Shown here piece after piece: positions 44,566 through 53,734 of a stretch of DNA of 64,000 bases; position 1 is the stretch's first letter, and each line of letters begins with the position of its first letter. This stretch comes from Hyphomicrobiales bacterium. Lineage in GTDB: Bacteria > Pseudomonadota > Alphaproteobacteria > Rhizobiales > Rhizobiaceae. Where the stretch lies: positions 1 to 64,000 of the forward strand of contig UCMS01000004.1 in NCBI GenBank assembly GCA_900473805.1, given 5' to 3'. The notes under the pieces are model-generated. The model saw nothing but the letters and a program-made list of their open reading frames with translations, was not told where the DNA came from and did no database searches. A program made the position numbers and the translations under genes.

Positions 44566-45087
44566 TCAGGCGCGAGATGTCAGGCCGGTCCTTTCGGCAA
44601 TGAAGTCGGCAATCGCGCTGGTGTCGTCGAGGCTGAAAACCGGGAGGTCGGTCTCGCTGACCGTGTGGTCGGCGGCAATGGCACAAATCCACGGATCGGT
44701 CGGCGCGAGCGGATCGCGTTTCGATGCCTCACGGCGCCGGGCCTCGATCTTCGGGACGGGCTCGCGTTTGTAGCCCTCGATGAGGACGAGGTCGCAGGGT
44801 GCGATCCGGCTCAGGATCTCGTCGAAACTGGGTTCGGGTTCTCCGCGCAATTCGTGCATGATCGCAAAACGCGTGCCGGACACAATCGCGACTTCGTGTG
44901 CTCCCGCCTGCCGGTGCCGAAAACTGTCGGCACCGACCTTGTCGATGTCGAAATCATGGTGGGCGTGCTTGATGGTGGAGATGCGATAGCCGCGCCGTGT
45001 AAATTCTTCCACCAGCCGGACGGCAAGTCCGGTCTTGCCCGAGTTTTTCCAGCCGGCGATGCCGAAAATCCGCGCTGGTCCGCTCAT
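44566..45087 (-). CDS. mobB: Molybdopterin-guanine dinucleotide biosynthesis protein MobB
   Basis: MobB is the GTP-binding helper in making the guanine dinucleotide form of the molybdenum cofactor. The 173-residue protein begins with FGIAGWKNSGKTGLAVRLV, the Walker A loop, and has KHAHHDFDIDKVGADSFRHRQAGA and VLIEGYKREPVPKIE. It overlaps mobA by 4 bases and follows it on the same strand. Confidence 0.95.
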   Translation of the reverse strand: MSGPARIFGIAGWKNSGKTGLAVRLVEEFTRRGYRISTIKHAHHDFDIDKVGADSFRHRQAGAHEVAIVSGTRFAIMHELRGEPEPSFDEILSRIAPCDLVLIEGYKREPVPKIEARRREASKRDPLAPTDPWICAIAADHTVSETDLPVFSLDDTSAIADFIAERTGLTSRA

Positions 45088-45704
45088 GCTCCGCCCCCCT
45101 CGACGATTTCGCCCGCAAGGTTGAGATCCGCCGGCGTGTTGATGTTGAAGAACGGATCTATGCGTCCGCGGCCGTCTGCCCTTTCGGCCTCCGGGAACGG
45201 CACGATCCTGAACGGATGACGGTGGATGAAATCGCGGACACGTCGATGCTGTGGATCCGCGAGCCAGTCGTGCAGATCCTTGGCCAGCCCCGTAGGCCAG
45301 AGGGCGACCACGGGGTGCTCGCGGCCGTTGGATGCCGCGACGACGATCTCATCCAAGGAGGCATCATTGACCATCCTTTCCACGAGGTCTCTCGGCAGGA
45401 AAGGCGCGTCGACCGGTGCTGTCACGAGACGATCCGCAGCTTGTGCAAAGGCTTGCATCCCGGCCAGGACCCCTGCCAGCGGACCCGGCCGGTCCGGACG
45501 TGTGTCTGGAATGTTGGGATAAATCCCGCTCAGGGGATGTCCGGTGGGAAGATTGACGGCGAGTGTCGCGACCTGGGGCGCGAGGCGCAGCGCAACATGC
45601 TCCAAGAGGGGTAGGCCGCCGAGGCGGATCTGGGTCTTGTCGTCGCCCATGCGCCGCGACAGGCCACTGCCGAGGATGAGGCCAGGTATGTCATGCCGCG
45701 CCAT
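45084..45704 (-). CDS. mobA: Molybdenum cofactor guanylyltransferase MobA
   Basis: MobA attaches GMP to molybdopterin to give the MGD cofactor. The 206-residue protein has the nucleotide-binding loop GLILGSGLSRRMGDDKT (alanine/glycine variant of LAGGxxxRMGxDK) and VTAPVDAPFLPRDLVERM. I chose ATG 45704; the open frame continues to 46370, but that part is antisense to the MFS gene. It overlaps mobB by 4 bases, and its start codon shares one base with the upstream MFS stop. Confidence 0.93.
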   Translation of the reverse strand: MARHDIPGLILGSGLSRRMGDDKTQIRLGGLPLLEHVALRLAPQVATLAVNLPTGHPLSGIYPNIPDTRPDRPGPLAGVLAGMQAFAQAADRLVTAPVDAPFLPRDLVERMVNDASLDEIVVAASNGREHPVVALWPTGLAKDLHDWLADPQHRRVRDFIHRHPFRIVPFPEAERADGRGRIDPFFNINTPADLNLAGEIVEGGGA

Positions 45705-46918
45705 CAGCGTGCGTCCCCGGAGGGACGCGGCCGCGACCACCACAACCAGCCAATCGCGATCATAGCCAGCAGGCAGCAGGCGACCATGACAAGGAGAAGA
45801 GGCATTGCCCCGGTTTCGACGGAGAGGATGGCGGAGGCAAGCCAGGACACGAAGGCGCCACCACCCATGGTAATCGCACCGCCGAGGCCCGACGCCGAAC
45901 CCGCAAGTTCCGGTCGCACGCTGACGATGCCGGCATTGGCGCTCGGGAGAGACAGTCCGTTGCCGAAACCGACGATGATCTGCGGCGCGAAAAAGGCAAG
46001 GGCAGTCGTCACGCCTTGGGCGAAGAGCACGATGGGGAGGGCGACGCCGATCAAGGCGACAACGCCTCCGATCAGCATCATTGCTTCGATGCCGGCCCGC
46101 CGGGCGTAACGGCCTGAGAGAAAGTTGCCGGCGATGTAGCCGGAGGCAATGAACATGAATTGAAGCCCGAGCACGCTCGGCGTCATGCCCATCAGCGTAC
46201 CCCCGACAAAGGGTGCACCGCCAAGAAAGGCAAAGAAGGCGCCCGAGGTGAAGGTCGCGGCGAGCGTGAAGGCCCAGAAGCGTCCCGAGGCCAGCAGGCC
46301 CGGCCAGGCGCGGAACTGAGCGGTAAAGCTGCTGCTTTTCCGGTGGTTGGTCTCGCCGAGGTCGTGGCACACGAGAAGCAGCACGAGAAGTCCGGCGACG
46401 GCGATGGCTGCAAAGCTCGCACGCCAGCCGAGGGCATCGCTCAGAAGGCCGCCAACCGTTGGGCCGACCATGGGAACAAGGGTCATGCCCATGGTCACAT
46501 ATCCGATCATCGATGCCGCCTCTTCGACGGGCACCATGTCGCGGATAATCGCGCGCGACAGAACGAGGCCCGCCACCACGGCGGTCTGTGCCATGCGTGC
46601 GGCGGTAAGCAGCTCAATGGAGTGTGCCATCATGCAAACGAGTGAGGCGAGCAGCAGGATGGCGAGAGCGCCAAGCATGACCGGCCGACGTCCATATCGG
46701 TCCGACAACGGGCCAATGATCAATTGCACCAGTGCAGTCATGGCGATGTAGCCCGAGACGAGGACCTGGACACGATCGTAATCGACGCTCAGATCTTTTG
46801 CCATGGCGGGCAGGGAGGGCAGGAAGATGTTCATCGTCAGGGCGGACAGCCCGGCGATCGCGACGAGGCTCATGATATGGGGCGGACTGGAGCGGTCGAG
46901 GAAACGGGAAGGCGGCAC
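45704..46918 (-). CDS. MFS transporter, Bcr/CflA drug-export type
   Basis: This 404-residue inner-membrane antiporter has twelve hydrophobic segments and the family signature LIIGPLSDRYGRRPVML between helices 2 and 3 (about 61-77). Members export drugs such as bicyclomycin or small metabolites. GTG 46918 follows AAGGAACG. It precedes mobAB with a stop/start junction of one shared base, so it is probably cotranscribed with them, for no obvious biochemical reason. Confidence 0.9.
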   Translation of the reverse strand: MPPSRFLDRSSPPHIMSLVAIAGLSALTMNIFLPSLPAMAKDLSVDYDRVQVLVSGYIAMTALVQLIIGPLSDRYGRRPVMLGALAILLLASLVCMMAHSIELLTAARMAQTAVVAGLVLSRAIIRDMVPVEEAASMIGYVTMGMTLVPMVGPTVGGLLSDALGWRASFAAIAVAGLLVLLLVCHDLGETNHRKSSSFTAQFRAWPGLLASGRFWAFTLAATFTSGAFFAFLGGAPFVGGTLMGMTPSVLGLQFMFIASGYIAGNFLSGRYARRAGIEAMMLIGGVVALIGVALPIVLFAQGVTTALAFFAPQIIVGFGNGLSLPSANAGIVSVRPELAGSASGLGGAITMGGGAFVSWLASAILSVETGAMPLLLVMVACCLLAMIAIGWLWWSRPRPSGDAR

Positions 46919-46948
46919 GGACGTTCCTTGTGACGAGATTGGACGCGA

Positions 46949-47854
46949 TCAGGCGGGCGATCCGGGCTCGGATGCGCTGGCCACCGCCGCCTTTCTCTTC
47001 TTCTCCCGGTAAAAGGTATAGAGACCCGAGCCGATGACAATGGTCGCTCCGACTGCCATCGACAGATCCGGCCGTTCGCCAAAGAATACCATGCCGAGAA
47101 TGACGGCCCACAGCAGGCTGGTATAGCGGAAGGGTGCGATGAAAGAGATTTCCCCCAGCCGCATGGCCATGATGATTGCCTGATAACCGACGAAGAGGAA
47201 GGTCGAGGCCAATGCCAGTGTGGCGAAGGCATCAAGCGAAAGCGGCCGCCAGCCGCCGAAGGCTGGAACCAGACAGAGGCCGGCAACGGAGATCGAGGCT
47301 GCCGTGAAGAGGGTGACGGTGAGTGAGGAGACGCGCGGATCGATCTTGCGGGTGACGAGATCGCGGCCGGCGGCGGTTACGACACTCAGCACGACATAAA
47401 GAGAGGCGAGGGTGAAGCCCTCAGGGCCGGGCTTGATGATCACCAACACACCGATAAAGCCAAACCCGATTGCCGCCCAGCGTCGCCAGCCGACCGGCTC
47501 CCTGTAGACCAGGGCGGCGCCCAAGGTCACGGCGAGCGGCAGTGACTGCAGGATGGCAGAGGTGTTGGCGAGCGGGATCTGGCCCAGGGCCGAGAGAAAG
47601 GCGACTGCGGCGATCGTCTCGAAGCAGATCCGGCACAAGATGAGCGGTTGCAGAATGGTGCGCAAATGATCGAGAGCGCCGAGCCGGCGCGCGACCGCAT
47701 AGACGAGGATCGTGGTGATGGCTCCGCGCACGAACATGATCTGGGCTACCGTTAGATCGTCGGTAACCGATTTCGTGAGCGCGTCGTTGAAGGTGAAACC
47801 GGCCATCGAGGCCGCCATCAAGAGCGCACCCCGTGTATTCTCAGATAACGGCAT
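46949..47854 (-). CDS. EamA/DMT family transporter
   Basis: This 301-residue inner-membrane protein has ten hydrophobic segments and two EamA halves; MAASMAGFTFNDALTKSV opens the first and LYVVLSVVTAAGRDLVTRKI the second. The exported metabolite is unknown. I chose ATG 47854, 9 bases after ACAGGA; ATG 47863 lies too close to that site. The frame runs open to 48022 without protein character. The MFS gene follows after 30 bases. Confidence 0.88.
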   Translation of the reverse strand: MPLSENTRGALLMAASMAGFTFNDALTKSVTDDLTVAQIMFVRGAITTILVYAVARRLGALDHLRTILQPLILCRICFETIAAVAFLSALGQIPLANTSAILQSLPLAVTLGAALVYREPVGWRRWAAIGFGFIGVLVIIKPGPEGFTLASLYVVLSVVTAAGRDLVTRKIDPRVSSLTVTLFTAASISVAGLCLVPAFGGWRPLSLDAFATLALASTFLFVGYQAIIMAMRLGEISFIAPFRYTSLLWAVILGMVFFGERPDLSMAVGATIVIGSGLYTFYREKKRKAAVASASEPGSPA

Positions 47855-48090
47855 TCCGGACATTCCTGTGCTTGCCGATTGGTTGTAGACTATTGCGAAC
47901 TTTAGAGAAACCGCGTTTCCAGACAAAAAAACTTCGGGGAAGCGGCGCCAAAGGCCAAAAAGTCGGTTCCGGATTAACCATTGGGCAAGTGCCGACCGGC
48001 GAAGCTCGGAACGGCTCTGCATGAGGTGGTGCCGCCCGCTCGACGCTGCCCCGATGTTGGTGGCAAGATGTCGAACCTCCCGAGGGTTTC

Positions 48091-50625
48091 ATGAGTTTCA
48101 TCGATCGCCTCCTGCAAAGCCGCAGGATCGTTACCAAAGTTTTGCTTTTCGTCGTTCCTCTCGTTGTTCTTATGGCAGGCGTTGGCCTGCTCGGTTACCG
48201 TACGGCGACCATGCTCAACGGTCACATGACCGTCACCCGCGCCACGATCGGCAATATCAGCGATCTGGAGCAGCTGCAGAAAGGATTGCAGGAATTCAGC
48301 CTCGATCCGACGGAGGCGAGCAGGGAGGCTCTGCTGACGGCGGTCGATGCACAGGAAAAGGGACTTGGCGTTTTGGACGGCGTGCTGGCCAAGCAGGCCG
48401 ATGCCGCTGATCTCGGCGCATTGCGCAATCTGCCGTCTCTCATGCGTGACGAAACCGCCGCGCTCTGGGAGAACAAGACTCGGCGTGACACGCTCGATGC
48501 CGGTCTGACCGACGCGGTTGCCAAGCTCAAAGCGGAGGGGCAGACGATCCTGAAACAGGTCGATTTCGTCCGGACTGACCTTGCCGGCAAGGAGCGCTTT
48601 GCCAAGGAACTGCTCTTCGATGCCTCCGCCTTCAAGAGCCTGCTCGATCGTCTCGGCAAGCTGCGAGTCGGCGTCCAGATGGCGTTCACGCCCGAGGAGC
48701 AGCTTTCGGAGACGAAGCTCTACATCGCGCCTCTGAAAAAGGACATCGCCAAAGCGGAAGCCATCGTCTCGGATAAGGGCAAGGTCCTTGTCGACAAGGT
48801 TTCTGCCGCCCTGGCGAAAATCGATGCCACTTTGGAAAGTAGCGCGGCAGATGACGTCAAGGCACAGGACATTGGTCGCGTGCTGTCGGAACTGGTGGAG
48901 ATCGAGCAAGACATCACTCTACAAGGCGCGAAGAATTCCGACGTCGCTGCGGACCGTTTCGTCAACCTCGACAAACTGGTGGCCGAGCAGAAGGAGTTGA
49001 TGGGTCTCGTCGATACTGCGGTGCTGGAGATTGCCACGACCGAACTCAAGGTACAGCAGATGCTGGGCATTCTCGATGACCAGAGCCGCGATGCGGTCGT
49101 TGCTAAGGTCGAGGCGATGAAAGGAATTGCCGCACGGATCTCTCAACTCGGTGTCAAGAACAGTGCGCTCCGCGATTTCCCTCAGAAGATCGCACCGTCG
49201 CTGGAGGCCCTGGTTACGGGCTCGCAGGACAGGCTCGATGCGGGGCGTGATTGGCAGGAGCGTCGTCTGACGGCAAACGGCCATGTGGCGGGCGCCATGG
49301 CGACGTTGCGCGATTTCGTCAGCCATGCCCAAGAGATCGGACGCGAGGACAGCGAACGTTCCGCCTCGATCTCGGTCATCACCATGGTCGTCGGCACACT
49401 CCTTGCAATCATTGGCGGTCTGATGCTGATCGAGACGTTGAGGGCTCCGCTGAAGCGGATCACCGGTGTGATGTCCCGGCTGGCCAGCGGTGATCTCTCC
49501 GTGCCGATCGAAGGTCGCAATCGCGGTGATGAAATCGGAGACATGGTCCGTTCGGTGACCGTGTTCCGCGACGCCGCACTCGAAAACAAGCGGCTGGAGG
49601 AAGAAGCCGCTGCTGCGAGAGCACAATCGGAAGAGGAGAGTGCAAACCGCTCGCGGGAGCGTGCGCGCGTCGAGGCTGACCAGCGTGCTGCGCTGGAAGC
49701 GCTGTCTTCCGTTCTTCAGGCCCTCGCCAAGGGTCAGTTGAACGTGACCATGCGCGATGATCTGCCTGCCGATTTCGTCGCCATGGCCTCGACCTACAAT
49801 CAGGCGGTCGAGACGCTTCGTGCGACCCTGGAAGAGGTTCGGGCCGCGAGTGTCGACATCAACGCCGGCACGGAAAATCTTGCCGTTTCGGCTGACGATC
49901 TTGCCCGGCGCACCGAACAGCAGGCAGCTGCGCTTGAAGAAAGCGTTCGGGCTCTGTCGCATCTGAGCGATGTCGTGCGTTCGACGGCGGATGGTGCCGG
50001 ACGCACTGCGCAATCGGTCCAATCCGCCCGCGATCACGCCCGGCAGTCCGGTGTGGTCGTGCGCAAGGCGGTGGAGGCGATGTCTGAGATCAGCCGGTCT
50101 TCGGAAAAAATCTCCACCATCATCGGTGTCATCGACGAAATCGCGTTCCAGACAAACCTTCTCGCGCTCAATGCTGGCGTCGAGGCGGCGCGGGCCGGGG
50201 AGGCCGGTCGCGGCTTTGCCGTCGTTGCCCAGGAAGTGCGCGATCTGGCACAGCGCTGCGCGAATGCCGCAAAGGAGATCAAGACCCTGATCTCCGTGAG
50301 CGGCGGTCAGGTGCGTTCCGGTGTGGAGCTCGTCGAGAACACGGGCGTTGCTCTGCAATCGATCATCGATCAGGTCGAGGAGGTTCAGGCGCTCGTCGAG
50401 ACGATATCAGCTGCGACGCGTGAACAGTCGACCGGTATCAGCGAGGTGACTCATGCAGTGCGCGACGTGGAACTGATCACCCAGCAGAACGCTGCAATGG
50501 TCGAGGAGAACAATGCCGAAATACAGGGGCTGAGGCAGCGGGTCGACATCCTTATGCACAAGATCGGGCATTTCCGGACCGAAATGCAGGCTTCAGCTCC
50601 GGTCGAGTTCAGGCGCTCGGCTTGA
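48091..50625 (+). CDS. Methyl-accepting chemotaxis protein with large sensor domain
   Basis: This 844-residue receptor has TM1 at about 15-35, a periplasmic helical sensor of nearly 390 residues, TM2 at about 428-450, then HAMP, a linker with a second HAMP-like part, and the signalling coiled coil (about 580-830). The hairpin tip EIAFQTNLLALNAGVEAARA is intact. The C-terminus lacks a CheR/CheB pentapeptide. No che genes are nearby, so it is an orphan receptor. The ligand is unknown; the long helical sensor resembles double four-helix-bundle types. Confidence 0.93.
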   Translation: MSFIDRLLQSRRIVTKVLLFVVPLVVLMAGVGLLGYRTATMLNGHMTVTRATIGNISDLEQLQKGLQEFSLDPTEASREALLTAVDAQEKGLGVLDGVLAKQADAADLGALRNLPSLMRDETAALWENKTRRDTLDAGLTDAVAKLKAEGQTILKQVDFVRTDLAGKERFAKELLFDASAFKSLLDRLGKLRVGVQMAFTPEEQLSETKLYIAPLKKDIAKAEAIVSDKGKVLVDKVSAALAKIDATLESSAADDVKAQDIGRVLSELVEIEQDITLQGAKNSDVAADRFVNLDKLVAEQKELMGLVDTAVLEIATTELKVQQMLGILDDQSRDAVVAKVEAMKGIAARISQLGVKNSALRDFPQKIAPSLEALVTGSQDRLDAGRDWQERRLTANGHVAGAMATLRDFVSHAQEIGREDSERSASISVITMVVGTLLAIIGGLMLIETLRAPLKRITGVMSRLASGDLSVPIEGRNRGDEIGDMVRSVTVFRDAALENKRLEEEAAAARAQSEEESANRSRERARVEADQRAALEALSSVLQALAKGQLNVTMRDDLPADFVAMASTYNQAVETLRATLEEVRAASVDINAGTENLAVSADDLARRTEQQAAALEESVRALSHLSDVVRSTADGAGRTAQSVQSARDHARQSGVVVRKAVEAMSEISRSSEKISTIIGVIDEIAFQTNLLALNAGVEAARAGEAGRGFAVVAQEVRDLAQRCANAAKEIKTLISVSGGQVRSGVELVENTGVALQSIIDQVEEVQALVETISAATREQSTGISEVTHAVRDVELITQQNAAMVEENNAEIQGLRQRVDILMHKIGHFRTEMQASAPVEFRRSA

Positions 50626-50655
50626 GCACAGGCCGTTCGATCAAGGCCGGCGGCT

Positions 50656-51699
50656 TCAGCCGCCGGTCACGCTCATATGCCGCCCGACGGCCGGTTTGCG
50701 GTGCGTGCGGTCGATGATGAAATCGTGGCCCTTCGGCTTGCGGCCGATCGCTTCGTCGATGGCAGCTGAAAGAAAGGCATCATCGCCCGACGCGCGAAGC
50801 GCCGTACGCAGGTCTGCAGCATCGTCTTGGCCGAGGCACATGTAGAGCGTGCCGGTGCAGGTGAGCCGGACCCGATTGCAGCTTTCACAGAAATTGTGGG
50901 TGAGGGGGGTAATGAAGCCCAGCCGTCCGCCCGTTTCCTTGACTTCGACATAGCGCGCCGGTCCGCCGGTGCGGAAAGGAATGTCGGTCAATGTGAAGCG
51001 ACTTTCCAGCTTCTGGCGGACAAGCGAAAGGGGCAGGTACTGATCCGTCCGGTCTTCGCCGATCTCCCCCATGGGCATGGTCTCGATCAGCGTCAGTTCC
51101 ATGCCCTCCCCATGGGCGAATTCCATCAATGCCGGGATTTCATGCTCGTTGAAATCCTTCAGGGCGACGGCGTTGAGCTTGATCGCGATGCCTGCCTTCT
51201 GCGCAGCGCGAATGCCCTCCATCACGCGGTCGAAGTCGCCCCAGCGGGTGATGGCCTTGAATTTGGCGGCGTCGAGTGTGTCCAGTGACACGTTGATGCG
51301 TCGAACGCCTGCGTTCGCCAACTCATCGGCGAAGCGGGAGAGCTGTGATCCATTGGTGGTGAGCGTCAGTTCATCGAGACCACTGCCCAGATGGCGCGAG
51401 AGGTTGCGAATCAGGTGCATGATATTCTTGCGGACGAGCGGTTCACCGCCTGTCAGCCGCAGCTTGCGCACGCCCTTGGTGATGAAGGCCGAACAGAGCC
51501 GGTCTAGCTCCTCCAGCGTCAAAAGATCCTTCTTCGGCAGGAAGGTCATGTCTTCGGCCATGCAATAGGTACAGCGGAAATCGCAGCGATCGGTGACCGA
51601 AACCCGCAGATAACTGACCGTCCGCCCGAAGGGGTCGATCATGGGGCTCGCCCGCTCCGCAAGCGGTGTCGCCGTCAACGTGCCTGAAATCTGCTGCAA
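50656..51699 (-). CDS. moaA: GTP 3',8-cyclase MoaA
   Basis: MoaA is the radical SAM enzyme that starts molybdenum cofactor synthesis by rearranging [11 protein letters not shown] binds the SAM cluster, the second cluster region has [18 protein letters not shown], and the essential C-terminal Gly-Gly is present (SVTGG). I chose TTG 51699, giving 347 residues, because GGAG lies 7 bases before it and the length fits the family. ATG 51642 would remove 19 residues; the frame is open to 51819. mobA and mobB are about 5 kb away. Confidence 0.95.
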   Translation of the reverse strand: MQQISGTLTATPLAERASPMIDPFGRTVSYLRVSVTDRCDFRCTYCMAEDMTFLPKKDLLTLEELDRLCSAFITKGVRKLRLTGGEPLVRKNIMHLIRNLSRHLGSGLDELTLTTNGSQLSRFADELANAGVRRINVSLDTLDAAKFKAITRWGDFDRVMEGIRAAQKAGIAIKLNAVALKDFNEHEIPALMEFAHGEGMELTLIETMPMGEIGEDRTDQYLPLSLVRQKLESRFTLTDIPFRTGGPARYVEVKETGGRLGFITPLTHNFCESCNRVRLTCTGTLYMCLGQDDAADLRTALRASGDDAFLSAAIDEAIGRKPKGHDFIIDRTHRKPAVGRHMSVTGG

Positions 51700-51849
51700 G
51701 CCGATACTCCGTGTTTGCCGTAATGTGGGGCCATGGCGGACGACCGTCAAGCCGTCGCCAGGTGCAACTGAGCGGCGCAAAAGTGCTTGCATGAGCAAGG
51801 CCTTGGCCGTACCTCTCAAGCCAGATTATCCTGCAAAGAGAGCGTTTCC

Positions 51850-52212
51850 ATGTCCGAGATCTGGCCCAACGAACTCAAGGTGTCCAAGGACCGGCGCATG
51901 CTTGCTGTCAGCTTCAACGACGGTACGGTGGCCAACCTGCCGGCCGAGATGCTCCGTGTTCTGTCTCCCTCGGCCGAGGTCCAGGGCCACGGTCCGGGTC
52001 AGGCTGTGACGGTGCCTGGAAAACGGGATGTTGCAATCCGGTCGGTGACGCCGACGGGCAATTATGCCGTCAGGATCGGTTTCGACGATGGCCATGACAC
52101 CGGCATCTTCACCTGGATCTATCTCCGAGAACTGGGTGAGCATGGAGCCGATAAATTCGCCGATTACGAGCGCAAGTTGGCCGAAAAGGGACTCAGCCGC
52201 GATCCGCGCTAA
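51850..52212 (+). CDS. DUF971 (gamma-butyrobetaine hydroxylase-like N-terminal) protein
   Basis: This 120-residue protein has the DUF971 pattern: IWPNELKVSKDRRMLAVSFNDGT, LPAEMLRVLSPSAEVQGHG and NYAVRIGFDDGHDTGIFTWIYLREL. Stand-alone members are near iron-sulfur or molybdenum genes in many genomes, and their role is unsettled. I chose ATG 51850; the frame opens at 51787. The 3' end overlaps the convergent MarR gene by 20 bases. Confidence 0.88.
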   Translation: MSEIWPNELKVSKDRRMLAVSFNDGTVANLPAEMLRVLSPSAEVQGHGPGQAVTVPGKRDVAIRSVTPTGNYAVRIGFDDGHDTGIFTWIYLRELGEHGADKFADYERKLAEKGLSRDPR

Positions 52213-52696
52213 GGGCGGTGTCATCCTCGCCATCTTCGCCCGCATTGCTTGCCAGCATGCGCTGGATCAGGCGCTCCATGGTCTCGGCCATGCGGGTGCA
52301 GTCTTCCAGTGGTGTTGCGGACAGCATCTGCTCGATCAGGTCTGTCTGGATGACCATGGCCTTTTCGGTGAGCATGCGCCCCTCGGGCGTCAGGAACAGG
52401 CGCAGAACCCGCTTGTCGCGTTGATCGGCGCGGCGTTCCAAAAGACCGCGCTTCTCCATCTGCGGCAGTAGCATGCTCATGTTTGATCGGCCGACCAGGA
52501 GCTTTCGTGCCAGTTCCTGCTGGGAAATGGCTTCGAAACGATAGAGATTGACCAGGATGTCGAGATGCGGAGGCTTGATGTCGAGAGGCCCCAGCGCCCG
52601 GGTCAGGGCCTGTTGCATCAGCTGGCAGGCACGGCCGACAGAGATCCAGCTGCGAAATCGCGGATGGTCCCAGGGGAAGGCTTGAATTTTGTTCAT
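52193..52696 (-). CDS. MarR family transcriptional regulator
   Basis: This 167-residue regulator has a winged helix-turn-helix in the middle (AISQQELARKLLVGRSNMSMLLPQMEKRGLLERRADQRDKR, broken by its turns), with the conserved Asp-Arg wing RADQRDKRV. It is divergent from an alpha/beta-hydrolase gene, and a 16-bp palindrome stands between them, so self-repression and control of the hydrolase are likely. Confidence 0.92.
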   Translation of the reverse strand: MNKIQAFPWDHPRFRSWISVGRACQLMQQALTRALGPLDIKPPHLDILVNLYRFEAISQQELARKLLVGRSNMSMLLPQMEKRGLLERRADQRDKRVLRLFLTPEGRMLTEKAMVIQTDLIEQMLSATPLEDCTRMAETMERLIQRMLASNAGEDGEDDTALSADRG

Positions 52697-52709
52697 TCTT
52701 GTACTTTAT

Positions 52710-52725
52710 TGTTCAATATTGAACA
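52710..52725. promoter_or_regulatory. 16-bp perfect palindrome, probable MarR operator
   Basis: TGTTCAATATTGAACA is perfectly self-complementary and lies 14 bases upstream of the MarR start and 20 bases upstream of the hydrolase start. A further GTTCA half-site is at 52691-52695. The size and AT-rich centre match typical MarR operators. Confidence 0.75.
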
Positions 52726-52744
52726 TATGATCGGAACCCCGACT

Positions 52745-53674
52745 ATGACATCCTTTGCCCTCAAGGTCACCCGCCTGACCTTCGCACAGCTGGAAAGACT
52801 GTCGCCGCATGCTTCCGGGCGGCTGGCCTTCGCACTTTTCTGTCGCACTCCTTCCAGAAACCCTTCCGGCCTTAAGGCAAAGCAGGTGTTTCGCCAGGGG
52901 ACGGAGCGCCTTCGAGGCGCCGAGACGGTGCGCCTTGCCCTCTCCCGCGGCATGGCTGCGGCGCATCTCCTGCGGGAAACGACGGCGCCGGTGCATGGCG
53001 CATCCCGTATTCTCGTTGTTCATGGCTGGGGTTCGCGGGCGGAGTATCTGACCGAAATGGCTGCCGGCCTGCTCGCTGCGGGGGCGGAGGTCGTGTTGCT
53101 TGATCTGCCCGGCCATGGCCGTTCCAGTGGTCGGCGCCTCGATCTGAGGATTGCAGCAGAGGCGATCGTCGCTGCCGAACGGCAATTCGGTCCCTTTGCC
53201 GGGGTGGTTGGCCACTCGTTTGGCGGGGCTTCCGTGATGATGGCCGCAGGAGGCGTCTTCTGCGATATTCCAACACTCCAGTGCCCCCGCCTTGCCGTCA
53301 TCGGTGCGCCCTCCAGCATCAGCGACGTGTTCAACAACTTTGCCGGTGCTGTCGGGCTTGGACGCGCAAGTTTGGCGGCCATGCGTGCACGGGTCCAACT
53401 GCTTTCCGGTCGCAGTGTCGAGGAGTTGGACGGGGTTGCCGTGGCAAGACGCCTCGACCGGCCCTTGCTTGTCGTGCATGCCGAGGACGACAAGGAGGTT
53501 CATGTCGGACACGCACAGCGCTACATCGGCGTCTCGCCGCACATTCGGCATCTGTGGGCCAATGGCCATGGCCATCGCCGGATCGTCAGTGCCCCGGAGG
53601 TGATCCGTGCCGTCGGTGCATTTCTTCTGTCCGAGCGGCCGTTCCATGCCGATCTGCAACGTGCCGTGTCTTGA
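52745..53674 (+). CDS. Alpha/beta hydrolase
   Basis: This 309-residue serine hydrolase has HGWGSRAEYL (oxyanion strand), VVGHSFGGASVMMA (nucleophile Ser), LVVHAEDDKEVHV (Asp) and NGHGHRRIV (His), so the triad is complete. The substrate is unknown; hydrolases beside MarR regulators often act on aromatic or lipid esters. I chose ATG 52745, with GGAA upstream. ATG 52727 would lie right beside the palindrome and has no ribosome site. Confidence 0.85.
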   Translation: MTSFALKVTRLTFAQLERLSPHASGRLAFALFCRTPSRNPSGLKAKQVFRQGTERLRGAETVRLALSRGMAAAHLLRETTAPVHGASRILVVHGWGSRAEYLTEMAAGLLAAGAEVVLLDLPGHGRSSGRRLDLRIAAEAIVAAERQFGPFAGVVGHSFGGASVMMAAGGVFCDIPTLQCPRLAVIGAPSSISDVFNNFAGAVGLGRASLAAMRARVQLLSGRSVEELDGVAVARRLDRPLLVVHAEDDKEVHVGHAQRYIGVSPHIRHLWANGHGHRRIVSAPEVIRAVGAFLLSERPFHADLQRAVS

Positions 53675-53734
53675 TCCTGTCATCCGGTTTGCCTAATCCC
53701 TGAGGCAGCGTTGGCGTCGATCAGGGAGAGTGTC

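Noticed and set aside
45705..46370. Upstream extension of mobA
   Set aside because: The extension is antisense-like Arg/His-rich sequence over the MFS gene, and MobA begins with its nucleotide loop right after ATG 45704.
50647..50666. Terminator between the chemoreceptor gene and moaA
   Set aside because: The 8-bp GC stem encloses the moaA stop codon and has no T-run; it is largely coding sequence.
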